Positions 46,657 to 57,163 of a DNA stretch of 64,000 bases are shown piece by piece. The stretch's first letter is position 1. Every line of letters starts with the position of its first letter. The notes beneath the pieces were generated by a model. That model had not been told where the DNA came from, did not search any database, and was given only the letters and a program-made list of their open reading frames with translations. The position numbers and the translations under genes are program-made. This DNA is from Carya illinoinensis. Lineage: Eukaryota; Streptophyta; Magnoliopsida; Fagales; Juglandaceae. The DNA is taken from contig NC_056762.1 of NCBI RefSeq assembly GCF_018687715.1, positions 23,902,864 through 23,966,863 of the forward strand, given 5' to 3'.

Positions 46657-46931
46657 GGTTTGGCTCTAGGTAAAACCACATGTCCCGTAGGTAGTACCAG
46701 AATGTTTTTAAAGTTGTGTTTTAAAAATTATGTTAAGTAAAGTTGCTATTTGATTTGTTGTATTTGTTTTATTTATTTGAACTTATTTGCTTGTTTTTAT
46801 TTATTTAGTTATGTTATTGCATGCTGGTTTCTTTTGTTTCTTGTTATGTGGTGTTGGTTTTGGTTTTTGGTTTTGTGTTGGTTTTATTTGTTTTCTTAAA
46901 GGGGGTCAAAGGTTGTGTTGTGGCAGGAAAA

Positions 46932-47643
46932 ATGGTGAGACCAAGGAAATCTACTCAGGAGCCATGAGACAATACATCGAGAGATGACTCCATAGCCCAA
47001 GCAATACAGCAGATGACGGAGTTCATGCAGCAGAATTTTAGACCACAACAAGGAGGACCTTGGCCACAACAAGGGGGTCCCTGGCCACAACAAGGAGGGC
47101 CTTGTCCACAACAAGGAGGGCTTTGGCCACAACCAAGAGGTCCTTGGGCACATCAGGGAGGGCCTTGGCTATACCCAGGAGGGCCTAGTGGCATGGTGCA
47201 AGCTGGATGCACTTATGAGTGCTTTCTGGCGCATAGAACTCCACACTTCACTGGAGAAGAGGATCCACTTCAAGCTGGAAAGTGGATCAAAGACTTGGAA
47301 AGAACTTTTGAGGTGTGTGGTTGCACCGAGACGCAACAAGTACTCTACGCTAGCTATCTATTGCAAGGCACCGCTTTCTGATTGGTGGGAAACCAAGAGG
47401 GTAATGCTGGAATCAGAATTGGGATCTTTCGCCGCTGTGACCTGGCAGCGCTTCAAGAAAGAGTTTAATGATCGCTTCTTTCCCGCTTCTGTAAGGAAGC
47501 AAAAGGCAAGAGAGTTCTCAAATTTGGTCCAAGGGAGCACGACAGTGGAATAGTATGCTCGAAGATTTATAGAACTTGGGCGATTTGCTCCCCACCTCAT
47601 CGCCACAGAGGAAATGTGAGCTGAGCATTTCCAGGAGGGACTA
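46932..47643 (+). pseudogene. Tekay gag, N-terminal part
   Basis: Starts MVRPRKSTQEP with a TGA at codon 12. It continues SIAQAIQQMTEFMQQNF, then a PQQGGPW heptad array (47043-47190), then FTGEEDPLQAGKWIKDLERTF. A one-base frameshift near 47375 leads into SDWWETKRVMLESELG, TWQRFKKEFNDRFFP and ARRFIELGRFAPHL. TAG (47551) and TGA (near 47617) stop the frame at positions where Gln and Arg are usual, so C-to-T changes fit all three. It breaks at EHFQEGL where the inverted LTR sits and resumes at 49768. Confidence 0.88.
47043..47190 (+). repeat. PQQGGPW-coding 21-bp repeats in gag
   Basis: About seven tandem 21-bp units (CCACAACAAGGAGGACCTTGG type) in frame with gag. The first three to four are nearly identical; the later ones have decayed to PQPRGPW, AHQGGPW and LYPGGPS. 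Confidence 0.9.
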
Positions 47644-49762
47644 TGTGATGCCCCCAAATCCCCACGCACGGACATGGGGAAATCGAGACGTCCGGATGAT
47701 GACATCACGGGTCACCACCCTAACAACGTGTGCCAAGTGTGTGCAAAAGCAACAATGTGCACGAGAAATACGCAGCGAAAAGCAAGTTAATAACTAAGTA
47801 CCAGAATTTTTCTTGTTTAATACAAAGCTATTCAAAACATACATAAATAAATATTACAAAACACGAATATAATATAATATCAAATACAAAGCATAACATC
47901 AGCAACCCGGCGGAGCTGCATCCTCGGGCTCAGCCTCCTCCTCCTCATCCTCGAACTCTGCACCAAAAGCTACGGAACCAAAAATGGTACCGCAGGTAAG
48001 TAAAACCCAAACACCACCAGATAAAAACACATAGAACTCAAGCAACATGGATGCAAGAAAAGCCAATGCACATGTCCCGCAAAACCACATTTTTACCACG
48101 CACGCCAAAAAAACCCATTTGGCCCATAAAAACGTATCCTCAAAACCAAGCCTCGCCATTATCCCAGATAATGGCCCAAACCACCATTTTCCCAGAAAAT
48201 GGATCAAAAGCCTCAAAACCAAAACTCAACATTTTCCCAGAAAATGGCCTACATCCAAAAACCATAAAAACAATCCGGTTTTGCATGCACCATGATCTCC
48301 CCTAGGGATCATCCGCACACCCTGGCTCTGTGCCACACCACAGGTAACGACTACGCATGTGACACCTAAACGAGCGATGCCCAGACTCGCGCCCAGCGCG
48401 TACCTGGCCAGGCCATCCTCTAGCCCTCACCAGCGAAGGGCCACAGCGTCGGTGAGTAGAGCGATGCCCAGACTCGCGCCCAGCGCATATCTGGCCAGGC
48501 CATCCTCTAGCCCCGCTCCCGTCGTCGCCCAGCGACAACTCAGGGGACCTCACTCAGTATTATCCACTCCCGAGTGACTAGAGGAGCTCCACCGAGATAA
48601 TAACCCATCCCGGCTTGGGCTCGTGAGACACACGCACCCGAAAATCCATTCACGCCAGCAAAACAGGATTTCTCAAATAAAATAAAATACACGTGCATGC
48701 ACCATGCAAATGCAATTATCAATGCACAAAACAAACAACCAACCATAATACAATAAATCAAGCAACTCCGTCCTCCATCCATCCGACCTCCGAACTCCTC
48801 GGACTCAGTCCGGAATCAACCAACCAGCAGATAAAATAAATTGAATGAGCGATATATATTTAAATCTAAAAATAGGGTTTGGAAAATACTTACAGCGCTA
48901 TACGGTAATTTTAGAAAACACCCGATGTTGCAAACGGCGGAGAAAAAGCAACGTTATAGTGAAAAATCACTGTGGCCGTGGGTTGTGAAATACCCACTTT
49001 TGAACGGGGACAAACCAGGGCTTGGGATCGATAGGGAATGGTCTAGGGATGATTGTGAAGCTATTGGAAGTGGTGGTTGGCCGTGGGTGGCGGCGAAAAC
49101 GCCGGAGAGAGGCCAGATTTCCCAAAAAGGAAAGCTAGCTCGTGGGAGCTGTTCCGGTGGTCGTTGGAGGCCGAAAATAGGTGGGTTAGGACGGTAAGGG
49201 ACCGGTGATGAAGTGGTGAAGAAATGGTGGCCGGAGGTGGAGCCAAAAACCATGTAGGCTTTAAGGGGGTTTTCCGGCCAAACGGCCGGCCGGATGGGGG
49301 TGGGAATTGGTGGTGAGGTGCGTTGGAGGGAGGGGAGTCGACCGGTGGGGGCGGTGAGCCGCACGGTGGCGGGTCGAGCTGGGTTGGCTTTCGGCGTGGA
49401 GAGGAGGAGAGAGAGAGAGGGACGGGGTCGACGCGGGGAAGGAGAAGAAAAAAAAAAGAAAAGAAAGAAAAAAGAGAAAAAAAAAGAAAAAGAAAGAAGA
49501 AAAAGAGAAAAAAGAAAAAGAAAAAGGAAAAAGGAAAAAGAGGTGTAGGAAAAGAAGATGAAGTCTAATCCTCATTCCGGGAAAACAAAACTAAACCGCC
49601 GAAACGAGATTAAAAACTGAAAACGACTAAAAGAAATAAAACACAACAACAAATAAATTAAAAACAAATATTAAATGCAATAAATTAAAATAACTAAACT
49701 AATATATTAATTAAAATAAAACAACCCTTCAGTGAAAATACACTCAAAAGCGGGTCATCACA
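47644..49762 (-). mobile_element. Tekay-type solo LTR, inverted (copy D)
   Basis: 2119 bp, plus strand TGTGATGCCCCC to GGTCATCACA, the reverse complement of the Tekay LTR. Flanked by GACTA (47639-47643) and GAGTA (49763-49767), a duplication with one substitution. Leaving out the LTR and one duplicate copy puts gag back in frame (EGL then CPDIRRM), which confirms the insertion. Confidence 0.92.
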
Positions 49763-49767
49763 GAGTA

Positions 49768-50251
49768 TGCCCTGATATACGCCGTATGGAGGTCAGTCAC
49801 CGGATATCCACTTTTCAGGACTTAGTGGATGTGGCCACCCTTGTGGAGCGAGAGAATAATCTGAGTATGGGCTCCCTTCCGGGACATAAGAGGCGGAGTT
49901 TTTTGAGTGAAGGAAGTTGCTCGGGTTCGCTTCAAAAATTTATTCAGCGGATCGGAACTCAGCCGCAAGCGTCCTCAGGTGTTCGTATGGGAGGACGAGT
50001 GCCGAATTGTGGAGTTTGTAATAGAGCTCATGAGGGCGAGTGTCGGCTGAGTGGTGGACCCCAGTGTTACCGATGTGGCCAAGTGGGACATATTGCTCGT
50101 GAGTGCCCCGTCAGAGTTCAAGGAAGTCGTGGAGGTAGACGTGGTGGAAGGACAAATCCAAGACAAGCAGTGCAAGCCCGGGTTTATGCTGTCACACCCG
50201 GAGATGTGGATGATGAGGCGCCAGCGACCCATGATGCTGGAGTAATTACAG
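49768..50251 (+). pseudogene. Tekay gag C-terminal part with zinc knuckle
   Basis: DIRRMEVSHRISTFQDLVDV, ATLVERENNLSMG, then a variant Cys motif CGVCNRAHEGEC and a canonical CCHC knuckle CYRCGQVGHIARECP (about 50070-50112), then an Arg/Gly-rich linker. The frame runs to VITG and then meets either a stop (TAA at 50266) or, if 50252-50347 is an intron, goes on into protease. Confidence 0.88.
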
Positions 50252-50347
50252 GTATGGATTTAATTTAATTTAATGTTGGATTTGATTTTTGGTGTGCTTT
50301 GATTTCTTTGTGTATTTGGATTTCATGGGTTTATGTGTTTGGTTCAG
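50252..50347 (+). other. Candidate intron or insertion within gag-pro
   Basis: 96 bp of T-rich sequence starting GTATGG and ending TTTGGTTCAG, exactly where the reading VITG is followed by RVHLYEFYA after a GT-AG removal. It contains in-frame stops if not removed. I know no fixed intron at this place in Tekay elements. Confidence 0.4.
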
Positions 50348-51891
50348 GGAGAGTCCATTTATATGAGTTTTATGCTTGCACTTTGTTTGATTCCAGTGTG
50401 TCACAGTCATTTGTATCTTCCACGTTTGCTCGGATGTGTAATTTGGTCACGGAACCTTTGCCGAAGTCATTGGTAGTGGCTCTACCCAATGGTGAAATGG
50501 TGTGGTGTTCCAAGGTTGCTTTAGGATACCCATTAAATTTTGATGGAAGGTTCTTGGATGCTGATTTGGTGGTGTTTAAGCTATTGGGTTTTGATATCAT
50601 CCCAGGTATGGATTAGCTATACCGATATTCTGCGAGTATTAATTGCAGAAGTCGGATAATTAGCTTTCAGCTTTCAGATGGTGATTGTCTGAAATTCACA
50701 GAAAGTAAGCTAAAAGAAAAACCGTTAATTGTATCAGCAATTCAAGCAAGAAGAGAGATTGCATGGGGAGCGGATGCATTCTTAGTCCAGATGGTGTCCA
50801 CACTGTCTGAGAAGAAGTCTTTCGTAGACATTCGAGTTATGGAAGAATTCCCCGATGTGTTTGTGGATGACTTGCCCGGACTACCCCCCGTTCAAGAAAT
50901 GCAGTTTGTTATAGACTTGGAACCTGGAGTGGCTCCTGTACATAAAGCTCCTTACCGCATGGCACCGGCTGAATTAAAAGAGTTGAAGACTTAGTTGCAA
51001 GAGTTGGAAGATAGGGGGTTCATTCAACCAAGTACTTCGCCGTGGGGTGCGCCAGTTCTGTTTGTTAAAAAGAAAGATGGAACCCTCCATATGTGCATTG
51101 ATTATCGGGAATTAAATAAGGTGACCATCAAAAATAAATATCCTTTCCCACGGATCGATGATTTGTTTGATCAGCTTCAAGGAGCAGCTGTGTTCTCGAA
51201 GATAGATTTGAGGTCGGGATACTACCAGTTGAGAATCAGAGACAAAGATGTGCCCAAAACTGCTTTCAGGTCGAGATATGGGCATTATGAATTTAAGGTG
51301 ATGCCGTTTGGATTAGCCAATGCCCCTGCTGCTTTCATGGATTTAATGAATCGAGTATTTCGACCTTACCTGGATTCCTTTGTGGTAGTATTCATTGATG
51401 ATATTCTGATTTATTCTCGAGATGTTGAAGAGCATGTGTATCATCCTCGTCTAGTTCTTGGGAAATTGAGAGAACACCAGTTATATGCCAAGCTCAGCAA
51501 GTGTGAATTCTGGTTGGAGGAAGTTAGATTTCTTGGGCATGTGATTTCCCGAGATGGAGTGGCTGTTGATCCTACTAAGGTGGAAGCCATTTTGTCATGG
51601 CAGCGTCCGACTACAGTGTGCGAGATCCGGAGTTTCTTGGGACTTGCCGGATATTACCGAAGATTTGTGTAGGGTTTTGCTCGCCTATCCGGACCTCTCA
51701 CAGCTTTGACTCGGAAGAATGCAGAATTTGTTTGGTCAGATAAGTGTGAGAGAAGCTTCCAAGAATTAAAGAACAGGTTGACGACAGCACCAGTGTTAGC
51801 ACTCCCAGAACCGCATAAGCCTTTCGTAGTCTTGAGCGATGCATCTAAATTCGGATTGGGTTGTGACCTTATGCAAGAAGGACGGGTTGTT
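50348..51891 (+). pseudogene. Tekay protease, RT and start of RNase H
   Basis: Protease has TLFDSSVSQSFVS, with D-S-S in place of D-S-G, so the catalytic Gly is lost. One frame then runs through LDADLVVFKLLGFDIIPGMD, a TAG (50614) where Trp is usual, LYRYSASINCRSR, and RT. RT contains [76 protein letters not shown] (catalytic FIDD) and [12 protein letters not shown]. Stops lie at 50992 and 51670. RNase H begins FVVLSDASKFGLGCDLMQEG and is cut at 51891 by the Athila LTR. TTGTT at 51887-51891 would be the left target-site copy. Confidence 0.92.
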
Positions 51892-54316
51892 TGACTCGTG
51901 GTCGAATGTGCTTCCAAGTGTAGAAGTGTCAAGTTGTATCAAGGATAAGTCCAGAATCGTATTCCACATGGACAATGGGTTATTAAAGCGTATAAGAGAT
52001 TTGTGAGTAACAAATGAATCAAGTATGAGTGATGAAAATAAAATTCAAATGCAATGAAAAAAGATAATCGAAGTTGACATTAGAGTTTCTTAAGAAAAAC
52101 AAATTAACGAACACTTGGGTTGAATATGAGACTCTCTTTATTTCAAATTCTAGATAATTTTCTCAATTAACAATCCAGTCAAAGCATTGATAAACGGAAG
52201 ATAAAAAGCTAAGCTCAAGTTTTGCAATATTTTCCTAAGGGATTCTCTACTTTACTAGTCAAACACACATTAACAAACAACTGAGAGAGGCCTTGATAGT
52301 TTTCAAGCTTTTGTTGTACCTTACGTCAACAACAAAACAAGAGCAAGAGCCACAATCTATTTTCAATTCAAATCCGACGAGTAATATAGAGTGATCATCA
52401 TTTATCGACAAAATATTGCACTAAACTAGAATCCAAAACAAATCAAGCTTCATTCCACAACCCAAGCTTCAAAAATTAGTTACGCATGATAATTCTAACA
52501 ACAAAGATAAGTCTAAGATGAGTCATGACAAAATCTGAAAGCAAAAGAAATCTAAAATAAAAATAAGCCGAAAGCCAAAAATTAACCAAGAAGAGAACCA
52601 CCTCCAAAATGCTAGACGAAAGAAAAACATAAAGAAGAAAAATAGGAAAAGAAATAAAATTAAAAACTCTCAACTACCACGTTACTATCCGTCTATTGGA
52701 ATGAAAGAAGAATAGCATGAAATAAAATCAAAAACTGCCGCCCACTGCTACTCAACTAAAAGTAAGAAAAATAAAAGCTAAAAGACTCTACTGCTTCACC
52801 GAACAAGAACGAAAACAAGAAGTAAAAGAGAATATAACAACCAGCCGCCTCCTGTCTCAAGAACTAAAGGAAGAAGAAATGAAACTCCAAGCTGCCTAGC
52901 GTCTGAAAACTAACAACTCAAAAAAAAACCTAGGCTACTGAACTCTGTTTGAAACAAAGCAAGAAAACTCCAAGCTAAGCTACTCTCCTCTCCTGTTTTC
53001 CAGCTTAAACGAAAAAAAGAAAGCAAAAATGAAAGAACAAACTAACAACTCTAAGCTAAGCTAGGTTCTGCTATAGCCGAATGAAAATGAAAGAAACAAT
53101 AAAACAAGCTAAGCTACTGCACTGTCAAAGCAAGAATACCCCCCAAAAACTGAGCTACCGAACTGCCCAGGAAATGAAAACCTCCAGCCGAATAAAAACA
53201 AGTTGAAAAGTAAAGAGCCCATCTATCTTCCCATGTGATCTCCTGCAGTTGCACGTTCAAACATCCGGAAAGAAGAATAATTCTGCTACTGTCCGAGTGT
53301 GTTTGTTGCTGCACTTTCAGCTACTCGAAAAAAAAAACAATTCTGCTGCTGCATGTGTATGGTTCTATTCTGTCAAAGTTGAAGTTGCTTCTTTTCTCTT
53401 TTTTTTTTCTTTTCTTCTGCTGACCTGCTGCACTTCCGAGTGTCTTTTTGCTGCTGCATGTGTATGTTGGTGTGAGTGCTGTCCGAATGAGTTTGCTTTG
53501 CTGCTGTACAACATCTGCAACGTCCAGTTATGTGCTGTCCTGCATGTTTACTGGTCTGCATGTTTGAGTCCAAATGAGTTTGTTGGTCTGCATGTGTATT
53601 GCATGCTGGTCTGCATGTGTGAGCTGGTCCCACGTTTTCTGCATGTGTGCATTTCGAATTAGTGTTGTCCGAAGGCTGCTGTCTTTGCACTTTTCTGCAT
53701 GTGTGAGTCTACTGTAACGTGCTGCCCGAGTGGGTTTGTTGCTGCATGTGTAAGTTCTCTTCTCCTGCTGTAGCAGCTGCTGCACATCCGAGTGATTTTG
53801 TTGCTGCATGCCGAGTGTGTTCTGTAAAGTGCAGGTTGTGTGCTGTCCATGTGAGTTTGGTCTGCATGTGTGCATGTGTGAGTCCGACTGTGTCACTTTT
53901 CTGCATGTGTGTTGCATGTGTGAGTCTAGCTGTGTCTTGTCCATGTGGTGCCCGAGTGAGTGGTTGCTGTCCGAATGATTTTCTTTCTGCATGTGTGAGT
54001 TGGTGTGATCCGATTGATGCTCCATTTGATCTGTATTAGATGAGATTCCACAAAACCATAATAAATGGACCTATTTTCTCATAGGTCCCATTCTTTCTTT
54101 CCTTCCATAAATGCCCTACAATATATAAATGAAATGATATTATAGTTTAAGTATTTCAAGGGCAAATATGAGACTTTGATGTGCAAAAATATTGGCATCA
54201 ATTAATTTGACATTCAATATTAGAATTTGATGCATAATTAAGTGTTCAATCCTTATTTGATAAAATAAATCACTCATTTAAACAACTTAATTATGCAATT
54301 CTAACTCTTTATCACA
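51892..54316 (-). repeat. Athila 3' LTR
   Basis: About 2425 bp; plus strand TGACTCGTGGTCG to CTTTATCACA, with GGGGG of the polypurine tract (minus) immediately right at 54317-54321. The left end matches 63132 onward over long stretches. The right end is inferred from TG/CA and the purine tract. Confidence 0.82.
53440..54010 (-). repeat. Degenerate CTGCATGTGTGAGT / CCGAGTGNGTTTG repeats in the LTR
   Basis: More than ten imperfect copies of TGCATGTGTGAGT alternate with CCGAATGAGTTTG or CCGAGTGNGTTTG in the upstream half of the LTR, a typical site of subrepeats. Frames across it are spurious. Confidence 0.75.
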
Positions 54317-55662
54317 CCCCCAATTAGCTTTTTGCTAGACTCTAGCAAATAAAGTGAATGAATTCATGCAAAGGTGAGATTTCCAACTACAATTTCAAAA
54401 GAAGTTCGAGAATCACATGCCATGAAATAGACTTGTTGAGTTTAAGAACACTGGAGATAGATTAATCTGAATTTTGTATCAACTAAGAGATTTATACACA
54501 ATTTAGTTAATCAGCCAAGGGAGTTACATGTAACAAAGCTTGCTTTCTTTCAAGTGCATGGAAATGGGGTTAGAATTCCAAGATCGACTACCAAGAGACA
54601 TTAACAGTTTCAATCACAACAACCAATCTGAGAAAACCACATGATCTTACTCTAATTCAAAACCATTGTAGTGGCAGCTTTTACGCTATTACACTTTGAA
54701 AGCCGCCTACTTCTTCTTCTTTTTTTACGTAAGGACCCCGGTAATAGGCAGCCTTTTCCACTACACAAATGTAATTTTTGTTTTTTTTATGTTTTTAGAT
54801 TTCCTGGTGGGGTAATCGGACCTATGAATGTGCGCCTACCCACACTTTCACAAGTCAGCCCTTACCACTAGTCTACCTAAAGGATTCTTCTCTTTTTTTC
54901 TTTTTTTTTTCTTTTTTATTTTTTTGATCCCTAGCTTGTCCCTTTTCTCATTTAATTCATTTCAGATTTCTTCCTAAGCCATTAGGATATGGTTCATTAG
55001 AGTCTCAAACATTTGAAGTGTAAAACAACCAACAATGACTCAATGTAGTCTTTCTAGGCCTTCCGGGTATGTGTTGTGTGTGTTTTAGCAAAACTTTTAA
55101 CATCTTTCCCTTGGTTTAACAACTAAATAAAATGGATAAATCCCTCTTTTGACATATACTCTTATTTGCACTACATTCCACATGTTCCATGACCTCAACA
55201 AATCTCCTTTTTTTTTTTTTTTTTTTTTTAAGTGGACCAAAATATGTCTAAGGCATGCAAACAGAGAAATAAATTCTCTTCCACCCCCCAACTAGATTGT
55301 AGCATTGTCATCAATGATGCAAGAGAAACGAAAGAATTTACACAAAGAGAGTAGTTAAGGGGCAAAACAACTAAAAGAAGAACCGAAAATTCAAAGAAAA
55401 ACTGAAGGAAAGAGGAAAAGGAAGTACCTGGATAGCTTTGAAAGGAATGCAGCCAAAATAAAAAAATAAAAATTGAAGAACAAAAGAAAACAATGAAAAG
55501 AAATGGATAGATCAAGAACCATCAATTAGGATCAAGCAAATGTAGAGTAGATTCCTCAGGTGCAAAGTTAGAAATAAAAGGCTTGAGCCTTTGACCATTA
55601 ACCTTAAAAATGTTACCATTGAGAGGATTCATTATCTCTATAGCACCATGAGGAAAAACAGT
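54317..55662 (-). other. Athila 3' untranslated interior
   Basis: Non-coding, with poly-T/CT runs (54892-54930, 55207-55229). No env-like ORF. Athila elements often carry an extra frame here; this one does not. Confidence 0.6.
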
Positions 55663-56607
55663 TTATACCACATAAGGCCCACTCCATCGAGACCTTAACT
55701 TACCAGGGAACAAGTGTAACTGAGAGTTGTACAATAACACTTTTTGATTAGACTCAAAAGTCTTACGTTGGATGTGTTTGTCATGGAAGTTCTTCATTCT
55801 TTCCTTGGACAACTTAGAGTTGTTGTAGGCATCCATCCTCAACTCATCCAATTCAGACAACTGCAATTTTCTCACACAACCAGTTTTATCAATGTTAAAA
55901 TTGCATTGCTTAATGGCCCAATATGCTCTATGTTCCAACTTTACAGGCAAATGGAAAGCCTTACCATACACTAGTCTATATGGAGACATGCCCAAAATAG
56001 TTTTAAAGGCTGTTCTATAAGCCCACAAGGCATCAGACAATCTCAAAGACCAATCCTTCCTGTTTGGGTTAACTGTTTTTTCAAGAATGTTTTTAATCTA
56101 CCTATTTGCTAGCTCAGATTGTCCATTGGTTTGAGGATGATAGGGAGTAGAGATTTTGTGATGGATACCGTACTTCTTCATTAAGGTCGAGAAATGCTTG
56201 TTACAAAAATGGGTGCCATTATCACTGATTATGGCTTTAGGCATGCGAAACCTTGCAAAAATGTTTTCTTTAAAAAATTTTAAAACAACTTGATGATCAT
56301 TAGATTTGCAAGGGATTGCCTCAACCCACTTAGAAACATAGTCAACAGCAAGTAAAATGTACAAATAGCCATAAGAAGAAGGAAATGGTCCCATAAAATC
56401 TATCCTCCAACAATCAAAAATTTCAATCACTAGTATGGGTTGCATAGGCATCATATTTCTCCTAGTGATTCCTCCTAATTTCTGACAAGGTTTACAAATT
56501 TTACAAAAACTAAAGGCATCCTTGAACATGGTTGGCCAATAAAATCCGCTTTGAAGAATTTTGGCCACTGTTTTGTGTGCTGAAAAATGCCCACCACAAG
56601 CTTCCAT
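55663..56607 (-). pseudogene. Athila integrase
   Basis: Reads ACGGHFSAHKTVAKILQSGF and CKPCQKLGG (zinc region); DCWRIDFMGPFPSS, AIISDNGTHF and YHPQTNGQSELANR (D, D, E core). A stop at 56098-56100 replaces a usual Glu. It goes on through [27 protein letters not shown] and [20 protein letters not shown] frameshift at about 56610-56630 separates it from RNase H. It would insert cDNA if intact. Confidence 0.9.
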
Positions 56608-56618
56608 ATGGCAAAAAT

Positions 56619-57158
56619 TTAAGACACAGAAATTTCATCATTGGGCACACACTTCCTAATGATTTGATCAGAACAATACTTGAAAAGGTAAGGATCATCA
56701 TAAAAGAACGATCTCACCTCATACATGAATTTCCATATATCTTGAGCGCTCCAATGAGGTAGTGTTTGTCCTGCCACCAAGAAATTTACTATATCAGCAA
56801 ACCAAGGCAAATTTTCAACTAACATAAGATGTTCATCAGGAAAAGAATCAAGAACAGGTGTCAGTTGTTCAGTTTCAGCAACTGTGAGCCTAGACAAATG
56901 GTCGGCTACCACATTCTCTACTCCTTTCTTGTCCTTGATGATAATATTGAACTCCTGGAGTAAAAGTATCCATCTAATCAACCTTGGTTTTGCATCTTTC
57001 TTTGTCAATAAATACTTGAGAGCTGCATGGTCAGTAAAGATGACTATAGGAGAACCAAGAATATATGCACGAAACTTCTCTAAAGCAAATACCACAGCAA
57101 GTAATTCTTTTTCAGTAGTAGAATAATTTTTTTGAGCAAAATTCAAAGTTTTACTTGC
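56619..57158 (-). pseudogene. Athila RNase H, distal part
   Basis: ASKTLNFAQKNYSTTEKELL, FRAYILGSPIVIFTDHAALK and VVADHLSRL lead towards integrase. The N-terminal part (FEILCDASDFAIGAVLGQR) is at 59645-59735 across the solo LTR; the frame is the same on both sides. Confidence 0.88.
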
Positions 57159-57163
57159 ATAGT

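Larger units (their letters stand above)
44567..51891 (+). mobile_element. Tekay-type chromovirus, 5' LTR to RNase H, twice interrupted
   Basis: 5' LTR 44567-46640, primer site 46645-46656, gag from 46932, protease, RT and the start of RNase H to 51891. An inverted solo LTR splits gag at 47644-49762. An Athila element enters RNase H at 51892, so integrase, chromodomain and 3' LTR lie beyond the window. The long 2-kb LTRs, initiator-Met primer and related integrase at 1357-2546 suit the Tekay/Del clade. Confidence 0.9.

Noticed and set aside
53528..54025. 165-codon minus-strand frame rich in His, Gln and Met
   Set aside because: Falls in the CTGCATGTGTGAGT subrepeats of the Athila LTR; no protein-like pattern.
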